Assembly: GCF_011378715.1 (NCBI RefSeq)
Contig: NZ_WTKU01000008.1
Span: 1 to 41,357, forward strand
Source of the DNA: Psychromonas sp. SA13A
GTDB taxonomy: Bacteria; Pseudomonadota; Gammaproteobacteria; Enterobacterales; Psychromonadaceae
Reading direction: 5' to 3'
DNA: 41,357 nt
The notes beneath the pieces are model-generated. The model was not told the origin of the DNA and searched no databases. It was given only the letters and a program-made list of their open reading frames with translations. Positions 25,746 to 34,901 of this stretch are shown one piece after another; the first letter of the stretch is position 1; each line of letters begins with the position of its first letter. Both the position numbers and the translations under genes were made by a program.

Positions 25746-26033
25746 ATGTCGTTAATGGGTTTTTATGCACTTCGTAATGAAGATACAGAAGAAGAGTATA
25801 CTTTGGATGCCGATGATTTTATCTGGGAAGATGCGAATCAATCAGGAGAACAATATCGTTTCATTCATGTTGAAACCGATGAATTACCTGAAGTAGTTGC
25901 TACGTTTGATGTCGATGCCGATGAGTTTGTAGTGCAAATGCCGAGTGGCTTTGAAGAGTTAGAAGATGGGTTATATATCAATACCAGTAGTGATGATTAT
26001 GACTCTGATACTGACTTTGGTTACGACGATTAA
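25746..26033 (+). CDS. Highly acidic small protein of unknown function
   Basis: I do not recognise this 95-residue protein. It has about 30 Asp and Glu residues, only two Arg and no Lys, so its isoelectric point must be very low. There is no signal peptide or membrane segment. Alternating acidic and aromatic or hydrophobic residues, with segments such as YTLDADDFIWED, suggest a compact beta-rich fold. The C-terminal 18 residues are Asp- and Ser-rich and probably disordered. AGAAGGGA precedes the ATG and a strong terminator follows, so it is a real single-gene unit. A DNA mimic, metal-binding or chaperone role would be guesswork. Confidence 0.8.
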   Translation: MSLMGFYALRNEDTEEEYTLDADDFIWEDANQSGEQYRFIHVETDELPEVVATFDVDADEFVVQMPSGFEELEDGLYINTSSDDYDSDTDFGYDD

Positions 26034-26082
26034 GTTTACTGTATCAACTCGAGTTGTATTTTAAAAATGTTATCAATTTTAT

Positions 26083-26114
26083 AAAGAGCTGTATTAACAG
26101 CTCTTTATTTTATT
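26083..26114 (+). terminator. Intrinsic terminator, probably bidirectional
   Basis: AAAGAGCTGT (26083-26092) pairs with ACAGCTCTTT (26097-26106) across a 4-base loop, followed by a T-rich stretch. It ends the acidic-protein gene and, read backwards, can end the convergent carbonic anhydrase gene. Confidence 0.88.
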
Positions 26115-26118
26115 AGCA

Positions 26119-26754
26119 CTAGCTAATGCGAACAAATTCTCCGCTTTTTTCGTCTAATGCACACAGTTCTGAACTGTAAAGATCGTAGCGCCATCCATGT
26201 AGTTTTAAATCTCCTGATTCAACACGCTTTTTAATCCACGGGAAGGTCATTAAATTATCTAAAGATTGTTGAACGCCTTTTTGTTCACAGCAACTATAGC
26301 GACTTGCTTGGTCTTTTAATTCTGTGTCCGCAATAATATCATCACGAACATGCTCAAGTTGTAGCATCCATTTTGAGATAAAGCTTTTATCGACTTTTTT
26401 CCCTGCACTATCCATCAATGCTTTAATACCACCACATTGGGTGTGCCCTAAAACAATAATACTTTCAACTTCAAGGCCTGTGACGGCAAATTCCAATGCA
26501 GCACTGGTACCGTGAAAATTATCAGTATCTTCACAGGGTGGAACCAAATTTGCCACGTTTCGAATAACAAATAAATCGCCAGGTTCGCAATCTAATATAA
26601 TGGTTGGGTCAACGCGAGAATCAGAACAGCTTACTATTGCTATTTTAGGGGATTGGCCTTCGTCAGCTAATTTAAATAACTGAGCTTGGTTTTCTTGATA
26701 GTAACCTTCACGAAAGCGTTGGTATCCTGCAATTAATTTATCAGCAGCAGACAT
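26119..26754 (-). CDS. can: Beta-class carbonic anhydrase
   Basis: This 211-residue zinc enzyme interconverts CO2 and bicarbonate in the cytoplasm. The zinc and catalytic residues are all present: Cys43, Asp45 and Arg47 in CSDSRVDP, and His104 and Cys107 in HTQCGG. I chose the ATG at 26754 because AAGGA lies 8 bases before it. The frame runs 17 codons further but that part is AT-rich and unlike the family. It is divergent from a LysR-type regulator, 105 bases apart. Confidence 0.94.
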   Translation of the reverse strand: MSAADKLIAGYQRFREGYYQENQAQLFKLADEGQSPKIAIVSCSDSRVDPTIILDCEPGDLFVIRNVANLVPPCEDTDNFHGTSAALEFAVTGLEVESIIVLGHTQCGGIKALMDSAGKKVDKSFISKWMLQLEHVRDDIIADTELKDQASRYSCCEQKGVQQSLDNLMTFPWIKKRVESGDLKLHGWRYDLYSSELCALDEKSGEFVRIS

Positions 26755-26859
26755 AGAATTTTCCTTATTATTGACATAATGCTGATAATAGAGGATAAAC
26801 TTCATTAATAAAAATTAATAAATTTTATTTTTACCATAAACAAAGGTTAATGATTAAAT
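26755..26859. promoter_or_regulatory. Divergent promoter region between can and lysR-type gene
   Basis: This 105-base AT-rich region must contain both promoters. ATTAAT occurs twice at 26804-26809 and 26814-26819, a symmetric pattern of the kind bound by LysR-type regulators (T-N11-A). I cannot fix the individual promoters with confidence. Confidence 0.4.
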
Positions 26860-27801
26860 ATGCGCGCTACTCTTCATCAATTAAAAGTGTTTCGTCAAGT
26901 CGCTATTTCCATGAATTATACCAAAGCGGCGGATAAGCTAGGTTTATCGCAACCCGCTGTGAGTATTCAATTGAAGCAGCTTGAAAATAACTTGGATATA
27001 TTCCTTTTTGAAAAGATAGGTAAAACGTTATTCCTGACTCCTGCTGGTAAAGAGTTAAAAACATTTTGCGATGAGTTGTTTATCAGTTTTGATAATATTG
27101 ATATGACCCTAAGTGCTTTGAAGGGGGAGTTAACCGGTGATTTTTGTTTATCTGCAGTGACCAGTGCTAAATATTTTACGCCACATTTACTCGGGGCTTT
27201 TCATAAATTACATCCCAAAGTTAACTTCCATCTTGATATTGTTAATCGAGAGCAAATTATTCAACGCTTACATGAAAACAAAGATGATTTAGTGATCATG
27301 GGATTAATTCCGGAAACGATGGCATTAACTAAATATCCTTTTGTAGATAATCCGATTATTTTAATTGCCAGTCCTCAGCATGCGTTAGCAAAACGAGAAC
27401 ATATTCCATTAGCAGAGTTATCTGAGCATGCTTTTATACATCGAGAAAAAGGGTCGGGCACACGCAAAGCGTTTGAACAATTTTTAAAAGATAAGAATGT
27501 GCCACTGAAAGTGAATATGACGCTAGGTAATAGTGAAACGATAAAACAAGCTGTAATGGCTGACTTAGGTATTTCCGTCGTTTCTAAACATAGCGTTACA
27601 TTGGAGCTAAGTACTGGCATCTTAGTCGAGTTAAAGGTGGAAGGTTTCCCATTAGTGAGAAGTTGGTATTTAGTTCACCATGAGAGTAAACATTTATCCC
27701 CGATTGCTAAGGCATTTATTGATTTTGTATTATCCGCAGAAAAAAATGTACCGGCATTACGTAATCGTTTTTTAGAGCAGCATTTCTTTAAAAAAACGTA
27801 A
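26860..27801 (+). CDS. LysR-family transcription regulator, CbbR-like
   Basis: This 313-residue protein has the N-terminal winged helix-turn-helix at about residues 1-62 (NYTKAADKLGLSQPAVSIQLKQLE region). An effector-binding domain runs from about 90 to 300. The sequence style (HQLKVFRQVA at the start, REKGSGTRKAFEQFL in the effector domain) resembles the CbbR subgroup that controls carbon fixation or inorganic-carbon genes. It is divergent from can, and LysR regulators commonly act on the divergent neighbour. Regulation of can by bicarbonate or CO2 status is therefore a reasonable inference. The ribosome site is weak. Confidence 0.88.
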   Translation: MRATLHQLKVFRQVAISMNYTKAADKLGLSQPAVSIQLKQLENNLDIFLFEKIGKTLFLTPAGKELKTFCDELFISFDNIDMTLSALKGELTGDFCLSAVTSAKYFTPHLLGAFHKLHPKVNFHLDIVNREQIIQRLHENKDDLVIMGLIPETMALTKYPFVDNPIILIASPQHALAKREHIPLAELSEHAFIHREKGSGTRKAFEQFLKDKNVPLKVNMTLGNSETIKQAVMADLGISVVSKHSVTLELSTGILVELKVEGFPLVRSWYLVHHESKHLSPIAKAFIDFVLSAEKNVPALRNRFLEQHFFKKT

Positions 27802-28128
27802 ACTAACTAGTTATCCCTTAAGTCTTTAAGCTGTTATTTTTTAAAGTATTTTGATTTGTGGCAGTGCTTATTTTGCATCTGCTTTTTTTAAGTGGATATT
27901 TTACGTCGGTTCAGTCACTATGTTTGCTGTTTTTATTTCCTGCGTGAATGAAAAAGGTCTAATAGCCATACTAGCTCCATTATGTATGTGAACAGCTATT
28001 TTGCCGAATTGGTATAGATGATGGCTAAGAAAATTTATTGCTGTGAGATAACTTTTGAGAGCGGCTACTACAGTTCAAGTTTAATCGATAAACAATCTTA
28101 ATAAGAGATCATAAAAGGCGGCATAGCG
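27802..28128. other. Intergenic region before ruvC
   Basis: These 327 bases hold no recognised gene. After the LysR gene a weak CTTAA/TTAAG hairpin near 27828-27841 is followed by six T and may be a terminator. A 27-codon ORF at 28018-28101 has no good ribosome site. No clear LexA box or promoter for ruvC is visible. Confidence 0.5.
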
Positions 28129-28650
28129 TTGAGTATTATTTTGGGCATAGATCCTGGGTCTAGGATCACTGGATATGGTGTTATCCAGCAAAAAGGCAGT
28201 CAATGTATTTATTTAGCCAGCGGTTGTATTCGCACTAAAGGTGATACGCTCGCACCTAAATTAAATATGATTTTTAATGGTATTGCGGAAATCATCCAAC
28301 AATATAACCCTTCTGAATTTGCTATTGAACAAGTGTTTATGGCGAAGAACCCAGATTCTGCATTAAAACTGGGTCAAGCAAGAGGGGCGGCAATGGTTGC
28401 AGCAACACAGTCTGATTTGTATGTGTGTGAATATTCAGCAAGGCAAATTAAACAAGCAGTTGTGGGCAGTGGAGCAGCTTCAAAAGAGCAAGTGCAATCC
28501 ATGGTCATGCAAATATTAAACTTATCGGGGCGTCCTCAAGCTGATGCGGCTGATGGGTTAGCAGTGGCGATTTGCCATGCTCATACTGCACAATCTTTAG
28601 TGGCAATGGCTGGGCAAGTGAAAAAAACGGTAAGAGGCCGTTTCCGTTAA
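28129..28650 (+). CDS. ruvC: Holliday junction resolvase RuvC
   Basis: This 173-residue endonuclease cuts four-way junctions with RuvAB. The metal-binding acidic residues are present: Asp8 in GIDPGS, Glu67 in AIEQVF, and Asp139 and Asp142 in [11 protein letters not shown]. The length matches E. coli RuvC. The start is TTG, with AAAGGCGG upstream. rarD separates it from ruvA. Confidence 0.96.
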   Translation: MSIILGIDPGSRITGYGVIQQKGSQCIYLASGCIRTKGDTLAPKLNMIFNGIAEIIQQYNPSEFAIEQVFMAKNPDSALKLGQARGAAMVAATQSDLYVCEYSARQIKQAVVGSGAASKEQVQSMVMQILNLSGRPQADAADGLAVAICHAHTAQSLVAMAGQVKKTVRGRFR

Positions 28651-28731
28651 TTGTTAGTACTCTATTTTTAACTTTTTATCTAACATCTTACTTCCTGTTT
28701 TTCAGGCTTAACTGCTTATTATCGAGAACAT

Positions 28732-29619
28732 ATGAACAAACTAACTGAATTGCAGGTTGGTATTCTATACGCTCTAGGTGCTTATTTAATGTGGGGATTT
28801 GCACCCGTTTATTTTAAGTACTTAGGGTTTATTCCGGTTTATGAAATTCTTGCTCATCGTGTTATTTGGTCAGTTGTAGTGACTGCTTTATTTATTACTT
28901 ATTTAAAACATTGGCCTAATGTTTTACTGGTTGCGCGTAACTATAAAAGCTTGTTGGTATTAACCATGACGTCATTACTAATCAGCTGTAATTGGCTGGT
29001 TTTTATTTGGGCGATTAACCACGGGAAAATGTTAGAAGCGAGCTTAGGATATTTTATTAACCCTATTATTAATGTGATCTTAGGATTGGTATTTTTAAGT
29101 GAGCGTTTGTCTCGTATCAAATGGTTTGCGGTGTTATTAGCTTTTATTGGGGTGAGTGCACAAGCTTGGCAAGTGGGCGAATTACCGTGGGTTTCATTAG
29201 TACTACCGATCAGCTTTGCTTTCTACGGATTATTGCGTAAAAAAGTAAAGGTAAAAGCGATTACAGGTTTATTCATTGAGACGCTGGTGGTATTACCGAT
29301 CGCGGCTTTCTATTTAGTGGTGATGACAGATAGCGAAACGTCTAATCTACTTCTTAATCCATGGTCACTTAACCTGTGGCTTATGTTTGCTGGTGTTGTG
29401 ACGGCACTGCCATTAATCTTTTTTGGCCAAGCTGCTCTACGTTTACCACTTTCAACACTGGGCTTTTTTCAATATTTAGCACCTTCCATATTATTTGTGT
29501 TCGCTGTATTGGTTTACGATGAACCTATCTCTTTTATCAAGATGTTTACCTTTGCTTGTATTTGGTTTGGAATATTAGTGTTTGTTTTAGAAAGTAAATT
29601 AATTAAATGGTTTAAATAA
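28732..29619 (+). CDS. rarD: EamA-family permease RarD
   Basis: This 295-residue inner-membrane transporter has about ten membrane segments in two repeated EamA halves. The N terminus (GILYALGAYLMWGFAPVYFK region) and the SCNWLVFIWAINHGKMLEASLGYFINP block (about residues 84-110) are typical of RarD. The substrate is unknown in the family, despite the chloramphenicol-sensitivity name. It lies between ruvC and ruvA on the same strand and is followed by an inverted repeat. Confidence 0.92.
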   Translation: MNKLTELQVGILYALGAYLMWGFAPVYFKYLGFIPVYEILAHRVIWSVVVTALFITYLKHWPNVLLVARNYKSLLVLTMTSLLISCNWLVFIWAINHGKMLEASLGYFINPIINVILGLVFLSERLSRIKWFAVLLAFIGVSAQAWQVGELPWVSLVLPISFAFYGLLRKKVKVKAITGLFIETLVVLPIAAFYLVVMTDSETSNLLLNPWSLNLWLMFAGVVTALPLIFFGQAALRLPLSTLGFFQYLAPSILFVFAVLVYDEPISFIKMFTFACIWFGILVFVLESKLIKWFK

Positions 29620-29624
29620 AACAA

Positions 29625-29673
29625 ACAAGCATAAAAAACACTGGATATTTACTCAGTTGTTTTTTATGCTTGT
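29625..29673. repeat. 15-bp perfect inverted repeat after rarD
   Basis: ACAAGCATAAAAAAC (29625-29639) is the exact reverse complement of 29659-29673, with a 19-base spacer. It may end rarD transcription, although a long T run after the stem is lacking. The spacer holds the LexA-like box. Confidence 0.8.
29641..29656 (+). promoter_or_regulatory. LexA (SOS) box-like operator before ruvA
   Basis: CTGG, eight bases, TCAG. From memory, the E. coli ruvA LexA box core is CTGG-ATATCTAT-CCAG, and this differs at three positions. It lies about 50 bases before ruvA. A candidate -35 (TTGTTT at 29657) directly adjoins it, with an AT-rich -10 region (TTATTA) 17 bases further on. Confidence 0.55.
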
Positions 29674-29706
29674 CATCATTTATTAAATAGTAAGGCAGGG
29701 AACAGC

Positions 29707-30330
29707 ATGATTGGATTGTTACGCGGTATTTTATTAGAAAAGCAACCTCCTGAGATATTATTAGATGTTTCCGGTGTTGGTTATGAAATACAACTGCCGA
29801 TGAGTTCCTTTTATCCTTTACCTGCTGTGGGTGAAGAAGCAGTCGTTTATACGCATTTTGTGGTAAGGGAAGATGCACAATTATTGTATGGTTTTGCCGA
29901 TAAGCATGAAAGAGCAATGTTCCGTGAATTAATCAAAGTAAATGGAGTGGGGCCGAAGCTCGCCCTTGCTATTTTATCTGGCATGTCGGCGAATCAGTTT
30001 GTGCAGTGTATTAACAATGATGCAGTTAGTACGTTAGTTAAATTACCCGGTGTAGGTAAGAAAACGGCTGAGCGATTAGTGGTTGAAATGAAAGATCGTC
30101 TGAAAAACTGGGGTGGTTCTGATCTGTTAACACCTGAATCCGATAGGTTATCGCTGACTAATGACTTTGAAAGCACTTTTGTTAGTGGTAACGCTAAAGA
30201 TGAAGCGATTAGCGCATTGATAGCATTAGGTTATAAGCCTGCTGTGGCAGAGAAAACCATTCAACAAGTTTACCAAGAAGGTATGGATTGTGAGGCTTTG
30301 ATCCGCAGTTCATTAAAAAATATGATGTAA
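29707..30330 (+). CDS. ruvA: Holliday junction DNA helicase subunit RuvA
   Basis: This 207-residue protein binds four-way junctions and loads RuvB. The N-terminal OB fold (about 1-62), the helix-hairpin-helix motifs ([13 protein letters not shown] near 79-91 and [13 protein letters not shown] near 114-126), and the flexible C-terminal RuvB-binding domain (about 158-207) are all visible. Its length is normal for the family. It is followed by ruvB after 100 bases. Confidence 0.96.
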   Translation: MIGLLRGILLEKQPPEILLDVSGVGYEIQLPMSSFYPLPAVGEEAVVYTHFVVREDAQLLYGFADKHERAMFRELIKVNGVGPKLALAILSGMSANQFVQCINNDAVSTLVKLPGVGKKTAERLVVEMKDRLKNWGGSDLLTPESDRLSLTNDFESTFVSGNAKDEAISALIALGYKPAVAEKTIQQVYQEGMDCEALIRSSLKNMM

Positions 30331-30430
30331 ATGCTTTATTATCCATTTATTCTGTTTTCATTTATTTAATGTTTTACCTATATCGTAACTTATTCCTTAA
30401 CTTATACCTTAACCATCAATAGAGTCATTC

Positions 30431-31438
30431 ATGATTGAAGAAGATCGCCTTATTTCCGGTACGCAAAAGATCGATGATAATTTAATCGATAGGGCTATAC
30501 GTCCTAAATTATTAGCTGATTACGAAGGCCAGCCGCAAGTGAACGCGCAAATGGAGATCTTCATTGAGGCTGCTCGTCAGCGGAACGAAGCCTTGGATCA
30601 TTTACTTATTTTTGGGCCTCCAGGCTTAGGTAAAACCACTTTATCGCATATTGTTGCGAATGAACTTGAAGTCAATATTAAAACAACGTCAGGGCCTATC
30701 TTAGAAAAAGCCGGTGATTTAGCGGCGTTATTAACCAATCTTGAAGAGAACGATGTTTTGTTTATTGATGAAATACATCGTTTAAGTCCAGTAGTTGAAG
30801 AGATCCTTTATCCAGCAATGGAAGATTACCAATTGGATATTATGATTGGTGAGGGGCCGGCAGCGCGCTCTATTAAGTTAGATTTACCACCATTTACACT
30901 GATTGGTGCAACAACACGTGCCGGTTCATTGACTTCGCCTTTGCGTGACCGTTTCGGGATTGTGCAGCGATTAGAATACTATGACTTAAAATCATTAACT
31001 AAAATTGTGATGCGTAGTGCCTCGCATTTGCAACTAGTGATGGATGAATTAGGCGCGGTTGAAGTCGCGCGCCGTTCACGTGGTACACCACGTATTGCTA
31101 ATCGTTTATTACGACGAGTTCGTGATTTTGCACAAGTTAAAAAGGCCGCGGTGATCAATGATGAAACGGCTAAACAAGCGTTGGATATGTTAGAAGTAGA
31201 TAATGAAGGCTTCGACTATATGGATCGTAAGTTATTAATGGCTATCTTAGATACTTTTCAAGGCGGCCCAGTAGGCTTAGATAACTTAGCAGCAGCGATT
31301 GGTGAAGAAAAAGAAACTATTGAGGATGTTTTAGAGCCTTATTTGATTCAACAAGGTTTTTTGCAGCGTACTCCTCGAGGGCGAATTGCGACTAATCGTA
31401 CTTATCTACATTTTGGTTTTGATAAACCGTCAATATAG
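30431..31438 (+). CDS. ruvB: Holliday junction branch-migration ATPase RuvB
   Basis: This 335-residue AAA+ motor has Walker [10 protein letters not shown] near residue 62, Walker B FIDEIHRL near 110-117 and sensor 1 GATTRAGSL near 160-168. The C-terminal winged helix begins near 265. With RuvA it drives branch migration, and RuvC then resolves the junction. Sequence conservation is very high, as usual. The start ATG follows a weak ribosome site. Confidence 0.97.
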   Translation: MIEEDRLISGTQKIDDNLIDRAIRPKLLADYEGQPQVNAQMEIFIEAARQRNEALDHLLIFGPPGLGKTTLSHIVANELEVNIKTTSGPILEKAGDLAALLTNLEENDVLFIDEIHRLSPVVEEILYPAMEDYQLDIMIGEGPAARSIKLDLPPFTLIGATTRAGSLTSPLRDRFGIVQRLEYYDLKSLTKIVMRSASHLQLVMDELGAVEVARRSRGTPRIANRLLRRVRDFAQVKKAAVINDETAKQALDMLEVDNEGFDYMDRKLLMAILDTFQGGPVGLDNLAAAIGEEKETIEDVLEPYLIQQGFLQRTPRGRIATNRTYLHFGFDKPSI

Positions 31439-31454
31439 ATCCACATTTTAGCTG

Positions 31455-31482
31455 AATTTCTAATTTCTAATTTCTAATTTCT
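31455..31482 (+). repeat. 7-bp tandem repeat (AATTTCT x4)
   Basis: Four perfect copies of AATTTCT lie 16 bases after the ruvB stop. It is a simple, slippage-prone repeat outside any gene. Confidence 0.9.
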
Positions 31483-31489
31483 ACTTTTA

Positions 31490-31528
31490 CTGCATATTGA
31501 AATTGATGATATCCTTTTCAATATGCAG
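31490..31528. repeat. 13-bp hairpin after ruvB
   Basis: CTGCATATTGAAA (31490-31502) pairs perfectly with 31516-31528 across a 13-base loop. There is no T run after it, so it is either a weak terminator or an mRNA 3'-end structure. Confidence 0.7.
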
Positions 31529-31594
31529 ACTATCTTAATTTACTCTCTTCTATTTCACAGTTCTAATTTATTTATTCAAGATCATACTTTTCAC

Positions 31595-31623
31595 TTGATC
31601 AAGATCAATATAAACAGTATAAA
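31595..31623 (+). promoter_or_regulatory. Promoter with FNR box upstream of cydABX
   Basis: TTGAT-CAAG-ATCAA at 31595-31608 is a perfect FNR box. Its first half is also a -35 (TTGATC), 17 bases before TATAAA at 31618-31623. An FNR site over the -35 predicts repression without oxygen, as known for E. coli cydAB. GTTA repeats at 31717, 31727, 31741 and 31761 could reflect ArcA binding but are weaker evidence. The promoter is 550 bases before cydA. Confidence 0.65.
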
Positions 31624-31783
31624 TAACGTCCAATAGGCCCGTAAGTCATTGATGTTAAATAATTGTTTGTTTTATGTTAAAGCTTGGTTAATGAATGTGC
31701 TTGTTTCCTTGCTGCTGTTACATTAAGTTAACAAGCAAGTGTTAATCTCGTTTTTTGATGGTTAATTTCAAAAGGAATGGAAA

Positions 31784-32047
31784 ATGCTTAAAAATATTTT
31801 GCCTGAAAATAGATATCTATTTATTTCTTTGATTAACCAATTCTACACTGTAAAAATTACTAAAAAGAGCGCAATTTTTCTTATCCAATGTGCATCTTTT
31901 TTCGATTTTATTTTCTCATCCTTTAATTTTATTATTAAAGAGCACAATGATCAGCTTAGACAGTTAAAAAATACTATTCTCATCTCGACTTCACTCATTT
32001 TCGAACGTGACTATTTTTCAATACAGCTATCACCTAATAGTGGTTAA
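31784..32047 (+). CDS. Doubtful 87-residue protein in the cyd leader
   Basis: I do not recognise this protein. It has a fair ribosome site (AAAGGA, 7 bases before the ATG). The composition is rich in Phe, Ile, Ser and Asn, with a hydrophobic middle (about residues 28-52). The base composition is as AT-rich as the surrounding noncoding DNA, so it may be a chance frame. If transcription starts at the FNR-box promoter, it would be the first frame on the cydABX message. Confidence 0.35.
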   Translation: MLKNILPENRYLFISLINQFYTVKITKKSAIFLIQCASFFDFIFSSFNFIIKEHNDQLRQLKNTILISTSLIFERDYFSIQLSPNSG

Positions 32048-32178
32048 TACGCTAACTATTTATCAATATTTTATATAAATTTCAAACATATAACTTTTAC
32101 ACCTTACACATTTAAAGATTTAAACATTTAAACATAACTAATTTACACACTAATTACTTATAAGCTTAGGAGAATACA

Positions 32179-33738
32179 ATGGACGATATTGTTGATTTAT
32201 CGCGATTTCAATTTGCCATGACCGCGATGTATCACTTTTTATTTGTACCTTTAACCCTTGGGTTATCTTGGATCTTACTGATTATGGAATCGCTTTATGT
32301 GATGACCAGTAAAGAGATTTATAAAGATATGACCAAGTTTTGGGGCAAGTTATTTGGTATTAACTTCGCACTAGGGGTTGCTACTGGCCTTACAATGGAA
32401 TTCCAGTTTGGTACTAACTGGGCTTATTATTCGCATTATGTGGGGGACGTATTTGGTGCTCCACTTGCCATAGAAGGCATGATGGCGTTCTTTTTAGAGT
32501 CGACTTTTGTTGGTTTATTCTTTTTTGGCTGGGATAGGCTGTCTAAATTACAACATTTAACGGCTACATTCTTTGTTGCTTTTGGCTCAAGTATGTCTGC
32601 GTTATGGATATTAATTGCCAACGCTTGGATGCAGAACCCAGTCGGTGCTGAGTTTAACTATGAAACCATGCGCATGGAAATGAATAGCTTTGCTGATCTG
32701 GTATTTAATCCTGTGGCGCAAGTTAAATTTGTTCATACAGTGGCTGCTGGCTACGTTGCTGGTGCTATGTTTGTATTAGCGATTAGCTCATACTATTTGC
32801 TAAAAGGTCGTGATCTTGCCTTTGCTAAGCGCTCTTTTGCGATTGCAGCTGCATTTGGGACGGCAGGTATCCTTAGTACTATCATCTTAGGTGATGAAAG
32901 TGGTTATGAAGTAGGTGATGTGCAAAAAGTGAAACTGGCTGCAATAGAATCTGAATGGGAAACTCATCCAGCGCCTGCTGCATTCAATTTAATAGGATTA
33001 CCTAACCAAGAAGAGCAACGTACAGATTACGCTGTAAAAATTCCTTATGCCTTAGGTATTATTGCAACGCGTTCTATTGATGAAGAGGTTACTGGCTTAA
33101 AAGATCTAATGGCGGAGCATGATACGCGTATTCGAACGGGTATGGTGGCTTATTCTCTATTAGAAAAAATAAAGTCGGGGGAGGACACGCCTGAAAATAT
33201 TGAAGCCTTTGATCAGGTTAAAGAAGATCTAGGTTACGGCTTATTATTAAAAAGGTTCGCTCCCAATGTTGTTGACGCAACCGAAGAGCAAATCAAAATG
33301 GCCGTGGATGATAGTATTCCAGGTGTTGCTCCAATCTTTTGGTCATTCCGTGTGATGGTCGGAGCTGGTGTTGCTATGCTGTTTATTTTCTTATTTGCAT
33401 TTTACCAATCAGCAAGAAATAAAGTGGGCGAAAATAAATTATTCCATCGTATCTGCCTATACAGTTTACCGTTACCTTGGATCGCAATTGAAGCAGGTTG
33501 GTTTATTGCTGAATATGGCCGTCAACCATGGGCGATTGCTGAAATATTACCAACTCACATGGGTGCATCTACGGTCTCAACTGAGCAACTTTGGTTCAGC
33601 ATCATCTCTATTGCGTCGTTTTATACCGTGCTGTTAGTTGTTGAAGTATTTTTGATGCTTCGTTTTGCTCGTTTAGGTCCAAGCAGTTTGAAAACTGGAC
33701 GTTATCATTTTGAACAACTCGAAAACAAGCAAGGATAA
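32179..33738 (+). CDS. cydA: Cytochrome bd ubiquinol oxidase subunit I
   Basis: This 519-residue inner-membrane protein binds hemes b558, b595 and d. Key ligands are at the same numbers as in E. coli: His19, Glu99, His186 and Met393. The GRQPW motif lies in [11 protein letters not shown]. The long periplasmic Q loop (about residues 240-380) is of the long type. It oxidises quinol and reduces oxygen with high affinity. AGGAGAA precedes the ATG. It leads cydA-cydB-cydX. Confidence 0.97.
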   Translation: MDDIVDLSRFQFAMTAMYHFLFVPLTLGLSWILLIMESLYVMTSKEIYKDMTKFWGKLFGINFALGVATGLTMEFQFGTNWAYYSHYVGDVFGAPLAIEGMMAFFLESTFVGLFFFGWDRLSKLQHLTATFFVAFGSSMSALWILIANAWMQNPVGAEFNYETMRMEMNSFADLVFNPVAQVKFVHTVAAGYVAGAMFVLAISSYYLLKGRDLAFAKRSFAIAAAFGTAGILSTIILGDESGYEVGDVQKVKLAAIESEWETHPAPAAFNLIGLPNQEEQRTDYAVKIPYALGIIATRSIDEEVTGLKDLMAEHDTRIRTGMVAYSLLEKIKSGEDTPENIEAFDQVKEDLGYGLLLKRFAPNVVDATEEQIKMAVDDSIPGVAPIFWSFRVMVGAGVAMLFIFLFAFYQSARNKVGENKLFHRICLYSLPLPWIAIEAGWFIAEYGRQPWAIAEILPTHMGASTVSTEQLWFSIISIASFYTVLLVVEVFLMLRFARLGPSSLKTGRYHFEQLENKQG

Positions 33739-33747
33739 GGATAAATT

Positions 33748-34887
33748 ATGTTTGATTACGAAACGTTAAAAGTCATTTGGTGGGTTTTGATCAGCGTCTT
33801 GTTGATTGGCTTTGTTATTACCGATGGTTTTGATATGGGCGTAGGGGCGTTGCTTCCTGTGATAGGCAAAACCGACCAAGATCGCCGTATTATGATCAAC
33901 AGCATCGCACCTCATTGGGAAGGTAATCAGGTTTGGTTAGTATTAGCGGCAGGGGCAATTTTTGCCGCATGGCCTGCAGTTTACGCTACCGCATTTTCTG
34001 GTTTTTATGTGGCCATGATGTTGACCTTGTTTACACTGTTTTTTAGACCCGTTGGTTTTGATTATCGTAGTAAGATTGCTGATACTCGCTGGCGTAGTAC
34101 ATGTGACTGGGGAATTTTCATTGGTAGTGCTGTTCCTCCTATTATGTTTGGTGTCGCTTTTGGTAATTTATTACAAGGTGTACCTTTCACGTTAGATGAG
34201 TTTTTACGATCTACTTATCATGGAGGTTTCTTCGGTTTATTAAACCCATTTGCTTTATTAGTAGGTATCTTCACATTGCTGATGTTTGTCTTGCAGGGTT
34301 CTACTTGGTTGCAAATGAAAACTGAAGCGCAAGTGAGAGAACGCGCAAGAATGGTGAGTCTAATTGTTGCACCTCTTGTTGTTACTTTATTTGCAGTATT
34401 AGGTCTGTGGTTAGCAAAAGGCATCGATGGTTATGTATTGACTTCTGTTATTGATAATAACGGCGCAGCTAATCCACTACTAAAAACAGTAATGTCTGAA
34501 CCTGGGGCATGGTTAGCTAACTATGATAAGTATCCTCTGATGATGATTGCTCCTGCTATCGGTTTGTTATTTCCGTTATTTGCTTGGTTTGCGAGTAAAA
34601 AAGATTATAGCGGAACGGCTTTCACCAGCAGCAGTATTGCGATTGTTGGCGTGTTATTGACATGTGCATTCAGCATGTTCCCATTCATTATGCCATCAAG
34701 CTTAGATCCAAGTGCGAGTTTGACCGTATGGGACGCTGTTTCAAGTGAGTTCACATTAAACATAATGACGATTGCGGCGGCCATCTTTATACCAATAATT
34801 CTGTTATATACAGGGTTTGCTTATTTGAAAATGTTTGGACGTATCGGTATTGCCCATATGAAAAAATACAAACATTCAGCGTATTAA
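33748..34887 (+). CDS. cydB: Cytochrome bd ubiquinol oxidase subunit II
   Basis: This 379-residue polytopic subunit has the same length as E. coli CydB. It opens MFDYETLKVIWWVLISVLLIG, carries the conserved GFDMGVGALLP and PHWEGNQVWL segments, and has about nine membrane helices. It starts 9 bases after cydA with AAGGATAA as ribosome site. It stabilises CydA and its hemes. Confidence 0.97.
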   Translation: MFDYETLKVIWWVLISVLLIGFVITDGFDMGVGALLPVIGKTDQDRRIMINSIAPHWEGNQVWLVLAAGAIFAAWPAVYATAFSGFYVAMMLTLFTLFFRPVGFDYRSKIADTRWRSTCDWGIFIGSAVPPIMFGVAFGNLLQGVPFTLDEFLRSTYHGGFFGLLNPFALLVGIFTLLMFVLQGSTWLQMKTEAQVRERARMVSLIVAPLVVTLFAVLGLWLAKGIDGYVLTSVIDNNGAANPLLKTVMSEPGAWLANYDKYPLMMIAPAIGLLFPLFAWFASKKDYSGTAFTSSSIAIVGVLLTCAFSMFPFIMPSSLDPSASLTVWDAVSSEFTLNIMTIAAAIFIPIILLYTGFAYLKMFGRIGIAHMKKYKHSAY

Positions 34888-34901
34888 TTAGGAGTTTTTT
34901 T

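Noticed and set aside
27859-27877. Sigma-54-like TGGCAG and TTGCA after the LysR gene
   Set aside because: The GG-GC spacing is 13 bases, not 10, and no flagellar or nitrogen gene follows.
28018-28101. 27-codon frame before ruvC
   Set aside because: It has no good ribosome site and no likeness to the yebC gene often found there.
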